From the NCBI GenBank assembly GCA_001786195.1, contig MFVS01000006.1, positions 1 to 47,578 of the forward strand: a stretch of DNA of 47,578 nucleotides. The letters are read 5' to 3'. The notes below the pieces were generated by a model that made no database searches, was not told the origin of the DNA, and saw nothing but the letters and a program-made list of their open reading frames with translations. Numbering within the stretch: position 1 is the first letter of the stretch; every line of letters begins with the position of its first letter. The stretch comes from Candidatus Nomurabacteria bacterium RIFCSPLOWO2_12_FULL_40_42. Its GTDB lineage: Bacteria; Patescibacteriota; Minisyncoccia; Phycocordibacterales; UBA9973. This document shows positions 7,294-14,766 of this stretch, one piece after another. The translations under genes and the position numbers were made by a program.

Positions 7294-7302
7294 TGTTATA
7301 CT
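7294..7302 (+). promoter_or_regulatory. extended -10 of the VKOR gene, leaderless
   Basis: TGT-TATACT; the T at 7302 as -7 puts +1 at 7309, the A of the VKOR ATG. Confidence 0.55.
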
Positions 7303-7308
7303 ATTTTT

Positions 7309-7788
7309 ATGCGCTTGGATGAAGATATTTGGACTCAAATAATTATTTTTATTTTAGGGGTATGTGGTTTTTTGGTGGCCAAGCATATTCGCAATCATAA
7401 AACCAAGAACACGCCCTTGGTCTGCCCGATAAATTTCGATTGCCATACGGTGGTGCATAGCGACTATGCTAAATTTCTCGGCATGCCGGTGGAAGTTTTC
7501 GGAATGGTTTATTATGCTGTAGTGTCGCTCGCTTATCTGTTCTTTATTTTGATGCCGGATTCGCTTAGGGGCGGGCTGAATATTTTGCAAATTGATCTGG
7601 TGGTTCTGCTCATCATTATGTCTCTGGTCGCTTTTCTTTTCTCTGCTTATTTGATCGCTGTGCAAATTTTTATATTGAAAAAAGGATGCTCTTGGTGCAT
7701 TGTCTCGGCTTTCATTTGTCTTTGTATTTTCTTTTTAACGGCGCTTAATTATGATTTTAGTTCGATTGCGCAAATTTTCATAAAATAA
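7309..7788 (+). CDS. vitamin K epoxide reductase (VKOR) family protein
   Basis: A 159-aa four-helix membrane quinone reductase that recycles a thiol oxidase for disulfide formation outside the membrane. Motifs: loop cysteines Cys39 and Cys45 (VCPINFDCHTV), Ser51 before the FLGMPVEVFG turn, and the catalytic GCSWC pair Cys127/Cys130. Transmembrane spans lie at about 9-26, 66-84, 92-122 and 130-147. No thioredoxin-like partner is fused or adjacent. It precedes the P-type ATPase by 2 nt and is probably cotranscribed with it. Disulfide formation would suit the Cys-rich surface protein at 14765, which is inference. Confidence 0.88.
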   Translation: MRLDEDIWTQIIIFILGVCGFLVAKHIRNHKTKNTPLVCPINFDCHTVVHSDYAKFLGMPVEVFGMVYYAVVSLAYLFFILMPDSLRGGLNILQIDLVVLLIIMSLVAFLFSAYLIAVQIFILKKGCSWCIVSAFICLCIFFLTALNYDFSSIAQIFIK

Positions 7789-7790
7789 AA

Positions 7791-10460
7791 ATGATTACAC
7801 AACCATGGGCTCTCTCTACCACTGAGGTTATAGATAAATTGGAGACAAAACCGACTGGACTAACGGATAAAAAAGCGGCTAACCGCTTGCTGCAATATGG
7901 AAACAATACTTTCCACAACAAAGAAAAAATAAGTGTCACCGCTCTTTTCCTAAAACAGTTTTTAAGCCCGCTCATATTTTTACTTCTCGGCGCCGGGGTA
8001 CTCACTTTCATCTTGGCGGAATTAGCCGAAACTTTCGTGATTGCGCTTGCCGTTCTATTGAATGTGTTGCTCGGATTTTACCACGAATATCATGCCGAGA
8101 ATACCTTGGTTAAATTGACCACCTATATCAAAGACCGAGCTAGAGTCATCCGAAACGGCATTGAACAAGAAATAGATTCTCTGCTTTTGGTGCCGGGAGA
8201 CATAATCAAATTATCATACGGCGCCAGAGTACCCGCAGATGCCCGGATTCTCACGGTGAATGATTTCAGCGTAGATGAAGCCATTCTGACTGGGGAATCT
8301 ATGCCGGTCGGGAAGAGCGAAGAACTGGTTTCTCTCACAGCCTTGGTGGCCGAACGTAAAAATATCGCTCATGCCGGGAGCTTGGTGGTGCAGGGGTATG
8401 CCACGGCGGTGGTGTATGGGACGGGCAATGAAACTGAAATTGGCCAGATCGCCAGCGTAGTTTCGAAAACTACCAGAACCAAAACTCCCTTACAAAAAGG
8501 CATCGGTCGCTTAGCTTGGCTCATATTTTTTATGGTCTGTATTATCGTAGTAGGAATTTTATTTTTAGGAATCACTCGCGGGGAGGCGCTTATCCCTATG
8601 CTTATCCTGGCGGCGGCGGTGGCCGTCGGAGCGGTGCCGGAAGCGCTGCCGATTGTGCTCACGGTTATCCTAGCGATTGGGTCCGAACGGATTGCTAACA
8701 AAAAAGGTGTTGTCAGGAAACTCACTGCCGCCGAGACGCTCGGTTCGACGACCCTCATCATGACGGACAAGACCGGCACTCTCACTCTCGCCGATATGCA
8801 GCTGGTTAGTGTGAGCGAAGTGGGAAAAATACTAGAAAGTCACTTGTCCCAAGCCGTAGAAGATAATTTATCAGCCAAAGCATTATCCCCAAAACAGAAA
8901 ACTTTACTGGAACTATCGCTCCTTAATGTAGATGTCTCGATCGAGAATCCGGGAGAAGACCAAAGTAAGTGGATTTTTCGCGGCCGACCTTTTGAGGTAA
9001 ATATCGTTAAAGCTTGCCGGACGCACGATATTTCTCTCGACACTATTTCCTCGGCATCCTCTAATTTTACTTCTTACATTGTTTTACCTTTTAATTCCAC
9101 CAACAAATTTTCCGTTGCCGAAAAAGATGACACTTATGTATGCATGGGAGCGCCGGATGTTCTTCTGGCAAAGTCAAAAATTTCTAAAGAAGAATATTTA
9201 CAAATCGAATCCTGGATTGATGAGACCAGCCGAGAAGGGAAACGGCTTATTGGCATTGCTACCGTTCCTAAAAAACAAAAAAAACATTCAATCGAAGATA
9301 TCAAAGATTTGAATTTTTTAGGAATGTTTGTGTTCTATGATCCGATCCGGCCGGAAGTACCGATGGCTATAAAAAATATAGAATCCCATGGAGTGAAGAT
9401 GGTTTTGGTTACCGGGGATTTGGTGGGGACCGCACTGGCCGTAGCCAAGAGTTTGGATTGGGAAGTTTTAGAACGAGAGGTGCTCACCGGCAATGATATC
9501 CGAAGTTTGTCCGATGAACAATTACTGGCGGCCATACCCAAAATAAAAATTTTCGCTCGAGTTACCCCCGAAGACAAACTTCGAATTGGCCACCTTTACC
9601 AAAAATTAGGGGAGGTGGTGGCCATGACCGGGGATGGCGTCAATGACGCGCCGGCCTTAAAAGCTATGGACATAGGCATCGCGCTTGGCTCCGGAAGCGA
9701 TGTGGCCAAGTCGGCTTCCGATTTGGTCCTTTTGGATGATAATTTTGAAACTATTAGTTTGGCGATTGATGAGGGGCGCAGAATATTGGCCAATATTCGA
9801 AAAGCTTTTACCTATTTAATGTCCAATTCTTTTGACGAGGTGTTTGTCATCGGCGGGAGCTTGCTTCTGTCGCTGCCGCTGCCTATCACCGCGCTCCAGA
9901 TTATTTGGGTCAATCTTTTTACCGGCAGTCTGCCGGCCTTGGCTTTTGCCTTTGACGAAGATATGGATAGGGAGGGGAGGAAAGGTCAGGGCACGCAGGA
10001 CTCTAATCTTATATTTACTAAAAATGTGAAAATATTTATTTTCGGCGTCGGCATTTTAAGCTCCCTACTTCTTTTCCTTTTATATTTCATTTTATTAAAA
10101 ATTAACGTTGACATAATGCTGGCCCGTTCTATTTTCTTTGTTTGTTTTGCCTCATATATTTTGGTAATCTCTTTTTCTTTCAGAAGTTTACATCGCCCGC
10201 TTTTTTTCTACCCCGTTTTTTCAAACAAAAAATTGAACGTCAGTATTATTGTAGCCGCTGTTATTTTAATTGTCACTATGACCGTTCCGGCCATCAGAAA
10301 CGTTTTTGAGCTGGCGGCCCTGCCTTGGTCCTGGACTCCGTTCGTTATTTTTTGGCTTGTCTTAAATATTCTCTTAGTGGAAGGAGCAAAATATTTTCGT
10401 CGCAACAAAAATCATTTCTTTACCAAAGAATTTTATCTAAAATTATTGAGGGTGAAATAA
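7791..10460 (+). CDS. P-type cation-transporting ATPase (P2-like)
   Basis: An 889-aa ATP-driven cation pump of the cytoplasmic membrane. Order: N-terminal cation-ATPase domain (WALSTTEVIDKL), TM1-2 (57-97), actuator with TGES at 167-170, TM3-4 with AVPEALP at 282-287, phosphorylation motif DKTGTLT (Asp326), nucleotide-binding domain with MGAPDVL, hinge TGDGVNDAP at 613-621, and TM5-10. TM6 reads NLFTGSLPALAF, where Ca2+ pumps have N-x-x-T-D-G, so a key acidic ligand is missing. TM4 has PEALP, between the PEGLP of P2 and PVALP of P3 pumps. Substrate is therefore uncertain. It overlaps no other gene and follows VKOR directly. Confidence 0.88.
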   Translation: MITQPWALSTTEVIDKLETKPTGLTDKKAANRLLQYGNNTFHNKEKISVTALFLKQFLSPLIFLLLGAGVLTFILAELAETFVIALAVLLNVLLGFYHEYHAENTLVKLTTYIKDRARVIRNGIEQEIDSLLLVPGDIIKLSYGARVPADARILTVNDFSVDEAILTGESMPVGKSEELVSLTALVAERKNIAHAGSLVVQGYATAVVYGTGNETEIGQIASVVSKTTRTKTPLQKGIGRLAWLIFFMVCIIVVGILFLGITRGEALIPMLILAAAVAVGAVPEALPIVLTVILAIGSERIANKKGVVRKLTAAETLGSTTLIMTDKTGTLTLADMQLVSVSEVGKILESHLSQAVEDNLSAKALSPKQKTLLELSLLNVDVSIENPGEDQSKWIFRGRPFEVNIVKACRTHDISLDTISSASSNFTSYIVLPFNSTNKFSVAEKDDTYVCMGAPDVLLAKSKISKEEYLQIESWIDETSREGKRLIGIATVPKKQKKHSIEDIKDLNFLGMFVFYDPIRPEVPMAIKNIESHGVKMVLVTGDLVGTALAVAKSLDWEVLEREVLTGNDIRSLSDEQLLAAIPKIKIFARVTPEDKLRIGHLYQKLGEVVAMTGDGVNDAPALKAMDIGIALGSGSDVAKSASDLVLLDDNFETISLAIDEGRRILANIRKAFTYLMSNSFDEVFVIGGSLLLSLPLPITALQIIWVNLFTGSLPALAFAFDEDMDREGRKGQGTQDSNLIFTKNVKIFIFGVGILSSLLLFLLYFILLKINVDIMLARSIFFVCFASYILVISFSFRSLHRPLFFYPVFSNKKLNVSIIVAAVILIVTMTVPAIRNVFELAALPWSWTPFVIFWLVLNILLVEGAKYFRRNKNHFFTKEFYLKLLRVK

Positions 10461-10501
10461 ATTAGCGTTTGTACATATTTTTTGGTAAATTAAGAATACA
10501 T

Positions 10502-10574
10502 GGTATCCGTGGTGTATTGGTTCGCACGCACCCCTGTGGAGGGTGAAGAAAGGGTTCAAATCCCTTCGGATACC
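10502..10574 (+). tRNA. tRNA-His (anticodon GTG)
   Basis: G-1 (10502) is encoded and faces C73 (10574), the histidine identity pair. Acceptor GTATCCG/CGGATAC, D-stem GTGT/GCAC with GG in the loop, anticodon stem CACCC/GGGTG with loop CTGTGGA, T-arm AAGGG-TTCAAAT-CCCTT. CCA is not encoded in register. Confidence 0.93.
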
Positions 10575-10623
10575 CCCATTTTCTTCTTCCCTACCAGAGT
10601 CTAAAGCTCTGTAGGCTGCTCTG

Positions 10624-10662
10624 TAGGCTATACGAGATAAGGAAATTAGCCTATTCTTTTTT
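10624..10662 (+). terminator. intrinsic terminator after tRNA-His
   Basis: TAGGCTA (10624-10630) pairs with TAGCCTA (10647-10653), followed by TTCTTTTTT. An 11-12-bp tandem repeat (GCTCTGTAGGCT, twice, ~10607-10629) runs into the stem. Confidence 0.55.
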
Positions 10663-10668
10663 ATCATC

Positions 10669-10696
10669 TTGTGTAATTATACACTAATGATAGAAT
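10669..10696 (+). promoter_or_regulatory. promoter of the DUF1003 gene
   Basis: TTGTGT (10669-10674), 16-bp spacer, TGA-TAGAAT (10691-10696); predicted +1 at 10703, three bases before the ATG. Confidence 0.5.
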
Positions 10697-10705
10697 TATC
10701 TCTAC

Positions 10706-11194
10706 ATGCATAAAAATCAAACGGAAAAAATATTTCAAAGCATCAAGGCGCGATCTGATTTTAGAAGAACTAGGTCAGAGCGAATTGCCGACTGGATGAC
10801 AACGCATTTTGGCAGTTTTACTTTTCTACTTTTGAATCTATTTTTTTTCCTGGCCTGGTTGGCAGTTAATACCAACCAGATAGAAGGAATTACCGCGTTT
10901 GACCCTTTTCCTTTTAATCTCTTGACCACTTTTGTTTCTCTGGAAGCTATCGTTCTGGCTATTTTTGTGCTTATTTCTCAAAATCGCAATTCCAAAATAG
11001 ATGATTTGCGAGAAGAAACCCATTTGCAATTAGACATTATTTCAGAACAGGAAATTACTAAACTCATGAGAATGATTGCGCTCCTTTTGGAAAAAGAAGG
11101 CATAGATTTGTCGGAAGATCCAGAACTGAAGAAAATGATTCTTCCCGTGAATGAAGAGGAGATCGAAGAGAAATTAAAAAAAGAAATTTTCTAG
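10706..11194 (+). CDS. DUF1003 membrane protein
   Basis: 162 aa. Features of DUF1003: a basic N terminus (RTRSERIADWMTTHFGSF), a first transmembrane helix (FLLLNLFFFLAWLAVN), the N-P-F-P-F-like FDPFPFNLLTTFVSLEA loop, a second helix (ALFVLISQNRN-like) and a charged coiled C terminus (DDLREETHLQLDIISEQEITKLM). The biochemical role of the family is not known. It has its own near-leaderless promoter, and tsaC follows 19 nt downstream. Confidence 0.85.
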   Translation: MHKNQTEKIFQSIKARSDFRRTRSERIADWMTTHFGSFTFLLLNLFFFLAWLAVNTNQIEGITAFDPFPFNLLTTFVSLEAIVLAIFVLISQNRNSKIDDLREETHLQLDIISEQEITKLMRMIALLLEKEGIDLSEDPELKKMILPVNEEEIEEKLKKEIF

Positions 11195-11213
11195 GCCGAG
11201 TAATGTAAATATT

Positions 11214-11765
11214 ATGTGGACTGATCCTAATCTCATTAAAGTATTAAAAGAAGACGGTGTCGCGGTTATGCCGACTGATACTGTGTATGGAATTGTAGGA
11301 ATGGCGCAAAGTGAATTTGTTGTTAACCGTATCTATGAACTCCGAAAACGTGCACCAGACAAACCCTGTATCATAATCATCGGAGACGAGAGTGATCTTG
11401 AAAAATTTTCTATTATTCTTTCTGATAAACAAAAAATTGCGCTTAAAAAATATTGGCCAGGGCCTGTCAGTATTGTCTTAGATTGTCCAGATGAAGGACT
11501 GGAATACTTGCACCGCGGCACAAAAACTTTGGCCTTTAGAGTGCCCAGAGAAGAGGAGTTGCAAAAATTACTAAAAAAAACCGGCCCGCTCATCGCGCCT
11601 TCGGCGAATACTGAAAGGTTTCCGCCAGCGACAAATATCGCCGAAGCAAAGAAATATTTTGGAGACCAAGTGGATTTATATATAGACGGGGGAGAAATAA
11701 AAAGTCCAACGTCTAAGGTTATTAAACTACATAAAAATTGTTTTGTGGATGTATTAAGAAATTAA
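11214..11765 (+). CDS. tsaC: L-threonylcarbamoyladenylate synthase (Sua5/YrdC/TsaC)
   Basis: Makes threonylcarbamoyl-AMP from Thr, HCO3- and ATP for t6A37 modification of ANN-decoding tRNAs. The YrdC fold fills 183 aa: MPTDTVYGIVG, ELRKRAPDKP (KR-x-x-x-KP loop), YWPGPVSIVL, LAFRVPRE, and PLIAPSANTERFPPATNIAEA. It has TsaC length with no Sua5 C-terminal domain. TAATGT at 11201-11206 predicts +1 one base before the ATG. The structured-RNA region lies directly downstream. Confidence 0.9.
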   Translation: MWTDPNLIKVLKEDGVAVMPTDTVYGIVGMAQSEFVVNRIYELRKRAPDKPCIIIIGDESDLEKFSIILSDKQKIALKKYWPGPVSIVLDCPDEGLEYLHRGTKTLAFRVPREEELQKLLKKTGPLIAPSANTERFPPATNIAEAKKYFGDQVDLYIDGGEIKSPTSKVIKLHKNCFVDVLRN

Positions 11766-11811
11766 CAGAAATAAACTTTTTGTGTCTTTTTAATTATGGT
11801 ATTATACCAAA

Positions 11812-11966
11812 GACCTAGTTCTTTAATTGGGGGTATGAGGCCATCTTATGAGTGGATAAGTACCCTTTTTAGGGAACATGTGTCAAAGCTGGGGGTCGAA
11901 AGACCCCCAGCCCAATCCGAAGTCGCCGAGACTTTCTCTCTGAGAGTTCCAGCGACTTTTTTATTT
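11812..11966 (+). ncRNA. candidate structured small RNA with its own promoter and terminator
   Basis: Between tsaC and murB: TTGTGT at 11780-11785 and TATACC/TATTAT at 11800-11808 predict a start at 11812-11815. Three structures follow: GGGTA...CTTAT-gagtgg-ATAAG...TACCC (about 11829-11865), a perfect GCTGGGGGTC-GAAA-GACCCCCAGC hairpin (11888-11911), and AAGTCGC/GCGACTT (11920-11958) with a T-rich tail as terminator. The region shows no SRP RNA, RNase P or tmRNA signature. It could be a trans-acting small RNA or a murB attenuator, but murB has its own -10 after the terminator. Confidence 0.5.
11920..11966 (+). terminator. intrinsic terminator of the candidate small RNA
   Basis: AAGTCGC (11920-11926) / GCGACTT (11952-11958) with an inner CTCTC/GAGAG-type helix, then TTTTATTT. 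Confidence 0.55.
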
Positions 11967-11972
11967 ACATTT

Positions 11973-11981
11973 TGCTATACT
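11973..11981 (+). promoter_or_regulatory. extended -10 promoter of murB
   Basis: TGC-TATACT; predicted +1 at 11988, five bases before the murB ATG. The -35 region is weak. Confidence 0.5.
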
Positions 11982-11992
11982 AGAAAAGTATT

Positions 11993-13045
11993 ATGCAAAT
12001 TCAAGAAAATTACAATTTATCAAAATTAAACACCTTCAGCATATCGGCGAATGCGGAGTTTTTTGTGGAGGCGCATACGGAAGCAGATTTGGTGGAAATT
12101 TTTACTTTGCCACAGTTTAGGAATATTAAAAAAGTATTTTTGGGCGGCGGCAGTAACGTTCTATTTACCAAAGATTTTGACGGTTTGGTTATTTTGAATA
12201 AGCTAAAGGGTATTGAGATTCTTAAAGAAGACTCAAAAAATGTCATTGTCAGGTGCATGGGCGGAGAAATTTGGCATGATCTCGTAACCTTCGCCGTAGA
12301 TCGCGGCTTGTGGGGTATTGAGAATTTATCGCTCATTCCGGGTACGGTTGGCGCGGCGCCGATGCAAAATATCGGGGCTTACGGGGCGGAACTCAAGGAT
12401 GTTTTAGAGAATGTCGAAGCTATTGATATTAACACGGGAAAAAATAAAATTTTTTCTAAAGAAGAATGTAAATTTGGCTATCGCGACAGCATTTTCAAAA
12501 ATGATTTAAAAGGAAAATATTTTATTACAGCTGTAACTTTAAAATTAAGCAAAGTCGAGACTAAAAACATAACTTACAAAATATTGCAAGAATATTTGGA
12601 AAGAAACAAGATTGAAATTAAAAATTCTAAAGATATCAGCGACGCGGTTTCTCGTATCAGAAAAAGCAAACTCCCAGACCCGATTATAATTCCGAATGCC
12701 GGCAGTTTTTTTAAAAATGTTTTCGTCAAACCGGCTGAATTAGAAAAATTAAAAAAAAAATATCCCGAGATACCTTTTTTTTGGGAAGAAAAAGGAATCT
12801 CACCCCAACCCTCTCCTTCTAAAGGAGAGGGGGTTATTAAGGTTCCCGCTGGCTGGTTTATTGAACAATGCGGATGGAAAGGCAAGAGGATAGGGAATGT
12901 CGGAGTGCATGACAAACAAGCTCTAGTTTTGGTAAATTTTGGCGGAGCGACGGGGGAAGAAGTATTAAATTTAGCCAATAAAATTATGACAGCTGTAAAA
13001 GAAAAATTCGGCTTAGGGCTTCTCCCTGAAGTGAATTTGATTTGA
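11993..13045 (+). CDS. murB: UDP-N-acetylenolpyruvoylglucosamine reductase
   Basis: FAD-dependent reduction of UDP-GlcNAc-enolpyruvate to UDP-MurNAc, the second committed step of peptidoglycan synthesis, cytoplasmic. FAD-binding: FLGGGSNVLF (49-58) and LSLIPGTVGAAPMQNIGAYG (113-131). Catalytic residues: Arg164 (GYRDSIF), Ser238 (NAGSFFKN) and Glu346 (LLPEVNL). It lacks the type I Tyr-loop extension, so it is nearer type II. Residues ~268-281 are a hydrophilic insert encoded by a palindromic element, between the VKPAELEKL region and the conserved PAGWFIEQCGWKG. 350 aa. Confidence 0.94.
   Translation: MQIQENYNLSKLNTFSISANAEFFVEAHTEADLVEIFTLPQFRNIKKVFLGGGSNVLFTKDFDGLVILNKLKGIEILKEDSKNVIVRCMGGEIWHDLVTFAVDRGLWGIENLSLIPGTVGAAPMQNIGAYGAELKDVLENVEAIDINTGKNKIFSKEECKFGYRDSIFKNDLKGKYFITAVTLKLSKVETKNITYKILQEYLERNKIEIKNSKDISDAVSRIRKSKLPDPIIIPNAGSFFKNVFVKPAELEKLKKKYPEIPFFWEEKGISPQPSPSKGEGVIKVPAGWFIEQCGWKGKRIGNVGVHDKQALVLVNFGGATGEEVLNLANKIMTAVKEKFGLGLLPEVNLI
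12794..12835 (+). repeat. REP-like palindromic element inserted in frame (copy 2)
   Basis: CACCCCAACCCTCTCCTT followed by its hairpin partner AAAGGAGAGGG. It encodes a PQPSPSKGEG peptide in the same frame as copies in the pseudouridine synthase and folA. Confidence 0.8.
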
Positions 13046-13064
13046 TTTTTAGAAAGTATATAAT
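13037..13064 (+). promoter_or_regulatory. promoter of the 45-aa membrane protein
   Basis: TTGATT (13037-13042), 16-bp spacer, TATAAT (13059-13064); predicted +1 at 13071, five bases before the ATG. Confidence 0.6.
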
Positions 13065-13075
13065 TACTTGCAAGT

Positions 13076-13213
13076 ATGAACATAATGGCGATATTGTGGG
13101 GTGGGGGTCTCGCCGGGATCCTTATTGCTTGGGCATTGCCCAAGCAATACGGCCCCTTGGTGGGGCTGGTTGTGTTCACCATCGCCGCACTTATTGCGGC
13201 GATGGTGAAATAA
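13076..13213 (+). CDS. 45-aa hydrophobic membrane protein
   Basis: Not recognised. The frame encodes MNIMAILWGGGLAGILIAWA, then LPKQYGPLVG, and a second hydrophobic run ending IAALIAAMVK: two short membrane helices with a Pro/Gly turn. Support comes from its own consensus promoter ending five bases upstream and a perfect intrinsic terminator 18 bases downstream, so it is a monocistronic unit. A hydrophobic two-helix peptide could be a small-membrane-protein subunit or a toxin; nothing in the sequence decides. Confidence 0.6.
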   Translation: MNIMAILWGGGLAGILIAWALPKQYGPLVGLVVFTIAALIAAMVK

Positions 13214-13231
13214 ATGATAGTATGCAGACGG

Positions 13232-13258
13232 ACGCGAGCAGGATGCTCGCGTTTTTTG
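13232..13258 (+). terminator. strong intrinsic terminator
   Basis: ACGCGAGCA-gga-TGCTCGCGT, a perfect 9-bp stem followed by TTTTT, after the 45-aa membrane protein. Confidence 0.85.
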
Positions 13259-13281
13259 TTGTACTAAAACGGGTTAGAAAA

Positions 13282-13310
13282 TTGATTTTTTATAGACTTA
13301 GGAGTATAAT
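13282..13310 (+). promoter_or_regulatory. promoter of the FKBP gene, exactly leaderless
   Basis: TTGATT (13282-13287), 17-bp spacer, TATAAT (13305-13310), then six bases and ATG. The predicted +1 is the A of the start codon (13317). Confidence 0.7.
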
Positions 13311-13316
13311 AGACTC

Positions 13317-13781
13317 ATGGAAAATAAAAATAATATGAATATTGTGGTAGCGGTCGTGGTTTGTTTGGCTTTGGCGGGAGTTTTGATCTTTATCAGCATA
13401 AATAACAAAGTAAATATGAACTCAAACAATAATACAGCTTCTGTTAATAATGCAGCCTCTATGAACAATTCGGTGGAAGTCGAAGTAGCTAAAGCAGGCG
13501 ATATTGTTTCCATGAATTACACTGGTCGTTTAGAAAATGGTACAGTTTTCGATTCTAATGTTGACCCAAAGTTTAAACACGTGGAACCTTTTGTCTTTAC
13601 TTTAGGTGCGGGACAAGTAATTTCTGGTTGGGATAAAGGTATTGTCGGAATGAAAGTCGGTGAGAAGAAGACTCTTACTATAGCGGGGGAAGATGCTTAT
13701 GGTGCAAATGGTATTCCTGGAGTGATCCCTCCGGATTCCACACTCGTTTTCGACGTCGAGCTTGTTTCTATTAACAAATAA
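13317..13781 (+). CDS. membrane-anchored FKBP-type peptidyl-prolyl isomerase
   Basis: Speeds up cis-trans isomerisation of X-Pro bonds, probably on the outer face of the membrane. An N-terminal anchor (residues 8-27) is followed by an Asn/Ser-rich linker (28-55) and one FKBP domain (60-153): VSMNYTGRLENGTVFDSN, FTLGAGQVISGWDKGIVGMKVGE, AYGANGIPGVIPPDSTLVFDVEL. All usual pocket aromatics are present (Tyr, Phe, Trp, Phe). A SIMPL-domain gene follows 11 nt downstream, likely in the same transcript. The transcript is predicted to begin at the ATG itself. Confidence 0.92.
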   Translation: MENKNNMNIVVAVVVCLALAGVLIFISINNKVNMNSNNNTASVNNAASMNNSVEVEVAKAGDIVSMNYTGRLENGTVFDSNVDPKFKHVEPFVFTLGAGQVISGWDKGIVGMKVGEKKTLTIAGEDAYGANGIPGVIPPDSTLVFDVELVSINK

Positions 13782-13792
13782 GGAATATACGC

Positions 13793-14602
13793 ATGGAAAC
13801 ATTAGAACAAAATAAAAATAAATTATTCAAGGTGTCGTTTATTTTGATCGTTATCTTATCCGCATACTTTGCCGTCAAAATATTTTCCGAAATAAAAAAA
13901 GACAGTATGCTGGGAGAAAGTGCGACGCCGGCGACGATTTCATTTTATGGACATGGTGAAGTAAAGGCTGTCCCGGATATTGCGAATATTTCTTTTACAA
14001 TTAGCAAAGTTGGCCAGACAGTCAAAGAAGCGCAAGACAAAGTAGCGGAGGTAGAGAAAAAAGCACTGGATTTTTTGAAAGGTAAAAGTATTGCGGAAAA
14101 AGATATAAAGACTATCAATGCCTCTTTTAGTCCTAAGTACGAATATAAACAAGAAATATGTCCACAAATCGCGGGAGCAGAAGGCAGGCCCTACTATTGT
14201 GTGGGTAAACAAACGCTATTGGGTTACGAAGCAAGCGAAAGTCTCGCCATCAAAGTCAGGAATGTAGATGACGTGGGTTCAATTATGCAAGGTCTCGGCA
14301 CGACGGGTGTTTCTGATTTAAATGGCCCGAATTTTGCGATTGATGATGAGGATGTGTTAAAAGCGAAAGCGAGAAAGTTGGCCATCGATGATGCCAAAGA
14401 AAAAGCGCGAGTTTTGGCTAAAGATTTGGGAGTGCGTTTGGGCAAGATTACAAGTTTTAGCGAATCAGGTTTACGATATCCGGTTATGTATGAATCAGCG
14501 ATGATTAAGGACAGTGTAGGCACCGCACCGGCTCCGGCAGAGCTTCCCAAAGGGGAAAATACGATTAGTTCGGATGTGACGATAACATACGAGATACGGT
14601 AG
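13793..14602 (+). CDS. SIMPL (DUF541) domain protein, membrane-anchored
   Basis: A 269-aa extracytoplasmic protein with an N-terminal helix (residues 13-31). The SIMPL domain follows from about 44: ISFYGHGEVKAVPDIANISFTI, DIKTINASFSPKYEY, LLGYEASESLAIKVRNVDDVG, and ALDDAKEKARVLAKDLG-like text at about 200. The molecular role of the family is poorly defined (envelope stress and periplasmic proteins in other bacteria). It is cotranscribed with the upstream FKBP gene (11-nt gap, a weak AAGGA upstream). Confidence 0.85.
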   Translation: METLEQNKNKLFKVSFILIVILSAYFAVKIFSEIKKDSMLGESATPATISFYGHGEVKAVPDIANISFTISKVGQTVKEAQDKVAEVEKKALDFLKGKSIAEKDIKTINASFSPKYEYKQEICPQIAGAEGRPYYCVGKQTLLGYEASESLAIKVRNVDDVGSIMQGLGTTGVSDLNGPNFAIDDEDVLKAKARKLAIDDAKEKARVLAKDLGVRLGKITSFSESGLRYPVMYESAMIKDSVGTAPAPAELPKGENTISSDVTITYEIR

Positions 14603-14623
14603 AGAAGTTATCCACATCCAAGT

Positions 14624-14652
14624 TTGTTTAATATATGAGGGGGGGGTATTAT
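14624..14652 (+). promoter_or_regulatory. promoter of leader A (surface protein)
   Basis: TTGTTT (14624-14629), 17-bp spacer, TATTAT (14647-14652); predicted +1 at 14659, one base before the leader-peptide ATG at 14660. Confidence 0.5.
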
Positions 14653-14659
14653 TAGGTAT

Positions 14660-14713
14660 ATGAATCCCGTACGAAGTTTATGTCGTATTTCTCGCGGGAA
14701 AGTAAAATTTTGA
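14660..14713 (+). CDS. leader peptide A (uORF), predicted leaderless
   Basis: Seventeen codons, MNPVRSLCRISRGKVKF then TGA, starting at the predicted +1/+2. Codons 3-6 (CCC GTA CGA AGT) form the 5' arm that pairs with the bases just before the surface-protein start codon. The atpI leader (26124) starts MNSVRS with different codons, and the mreB leader (36162) reads GTG then GPVRN. The role is inferred: translating these codons should open the helix. Confidence 0.5.
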   Translation: MNPVRSLCRISRGKVKF

Positions 14714-14766
14714 TTATTATTTAATTTAGGTAAAAGTGAAAAAATATCTTTTACTTCGTACGGGAT
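14664..14766 (+). promoter_or_regulatory. start-codon-sequestering leader element, copy A
   Basis: ATCCCGTACGAAGT (14664-14677) is perfectly complementary to ACTTCGTACGGGAT (14753-14766), which ends with the first two bases of the surface-protein ATG. An internal CGCGGG (14693-14698) can compete for the 5' arm, and GTAAAAG/CTTTTAC forms a hairpin stacked under the 3' arm. The sequence is closely related to copy B before atpD, with a G-C to A-T covariation in the stem. Confidence 0.75.

Noticed and set aside
11796-12029. Frame running across the candidate small RNA into murB
   Set aside because: It crosses two perfect hairpins and a terminator and overlaps murB in another frame; coding use is unlikely.
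13042-13338. 98-codon frame overlapping the small membrane protein
   Set aside because: It crosses a strong terminator and the FKBP promoter. The 45-aa frame in another phase has its own promoter and hydrophobic pattern.
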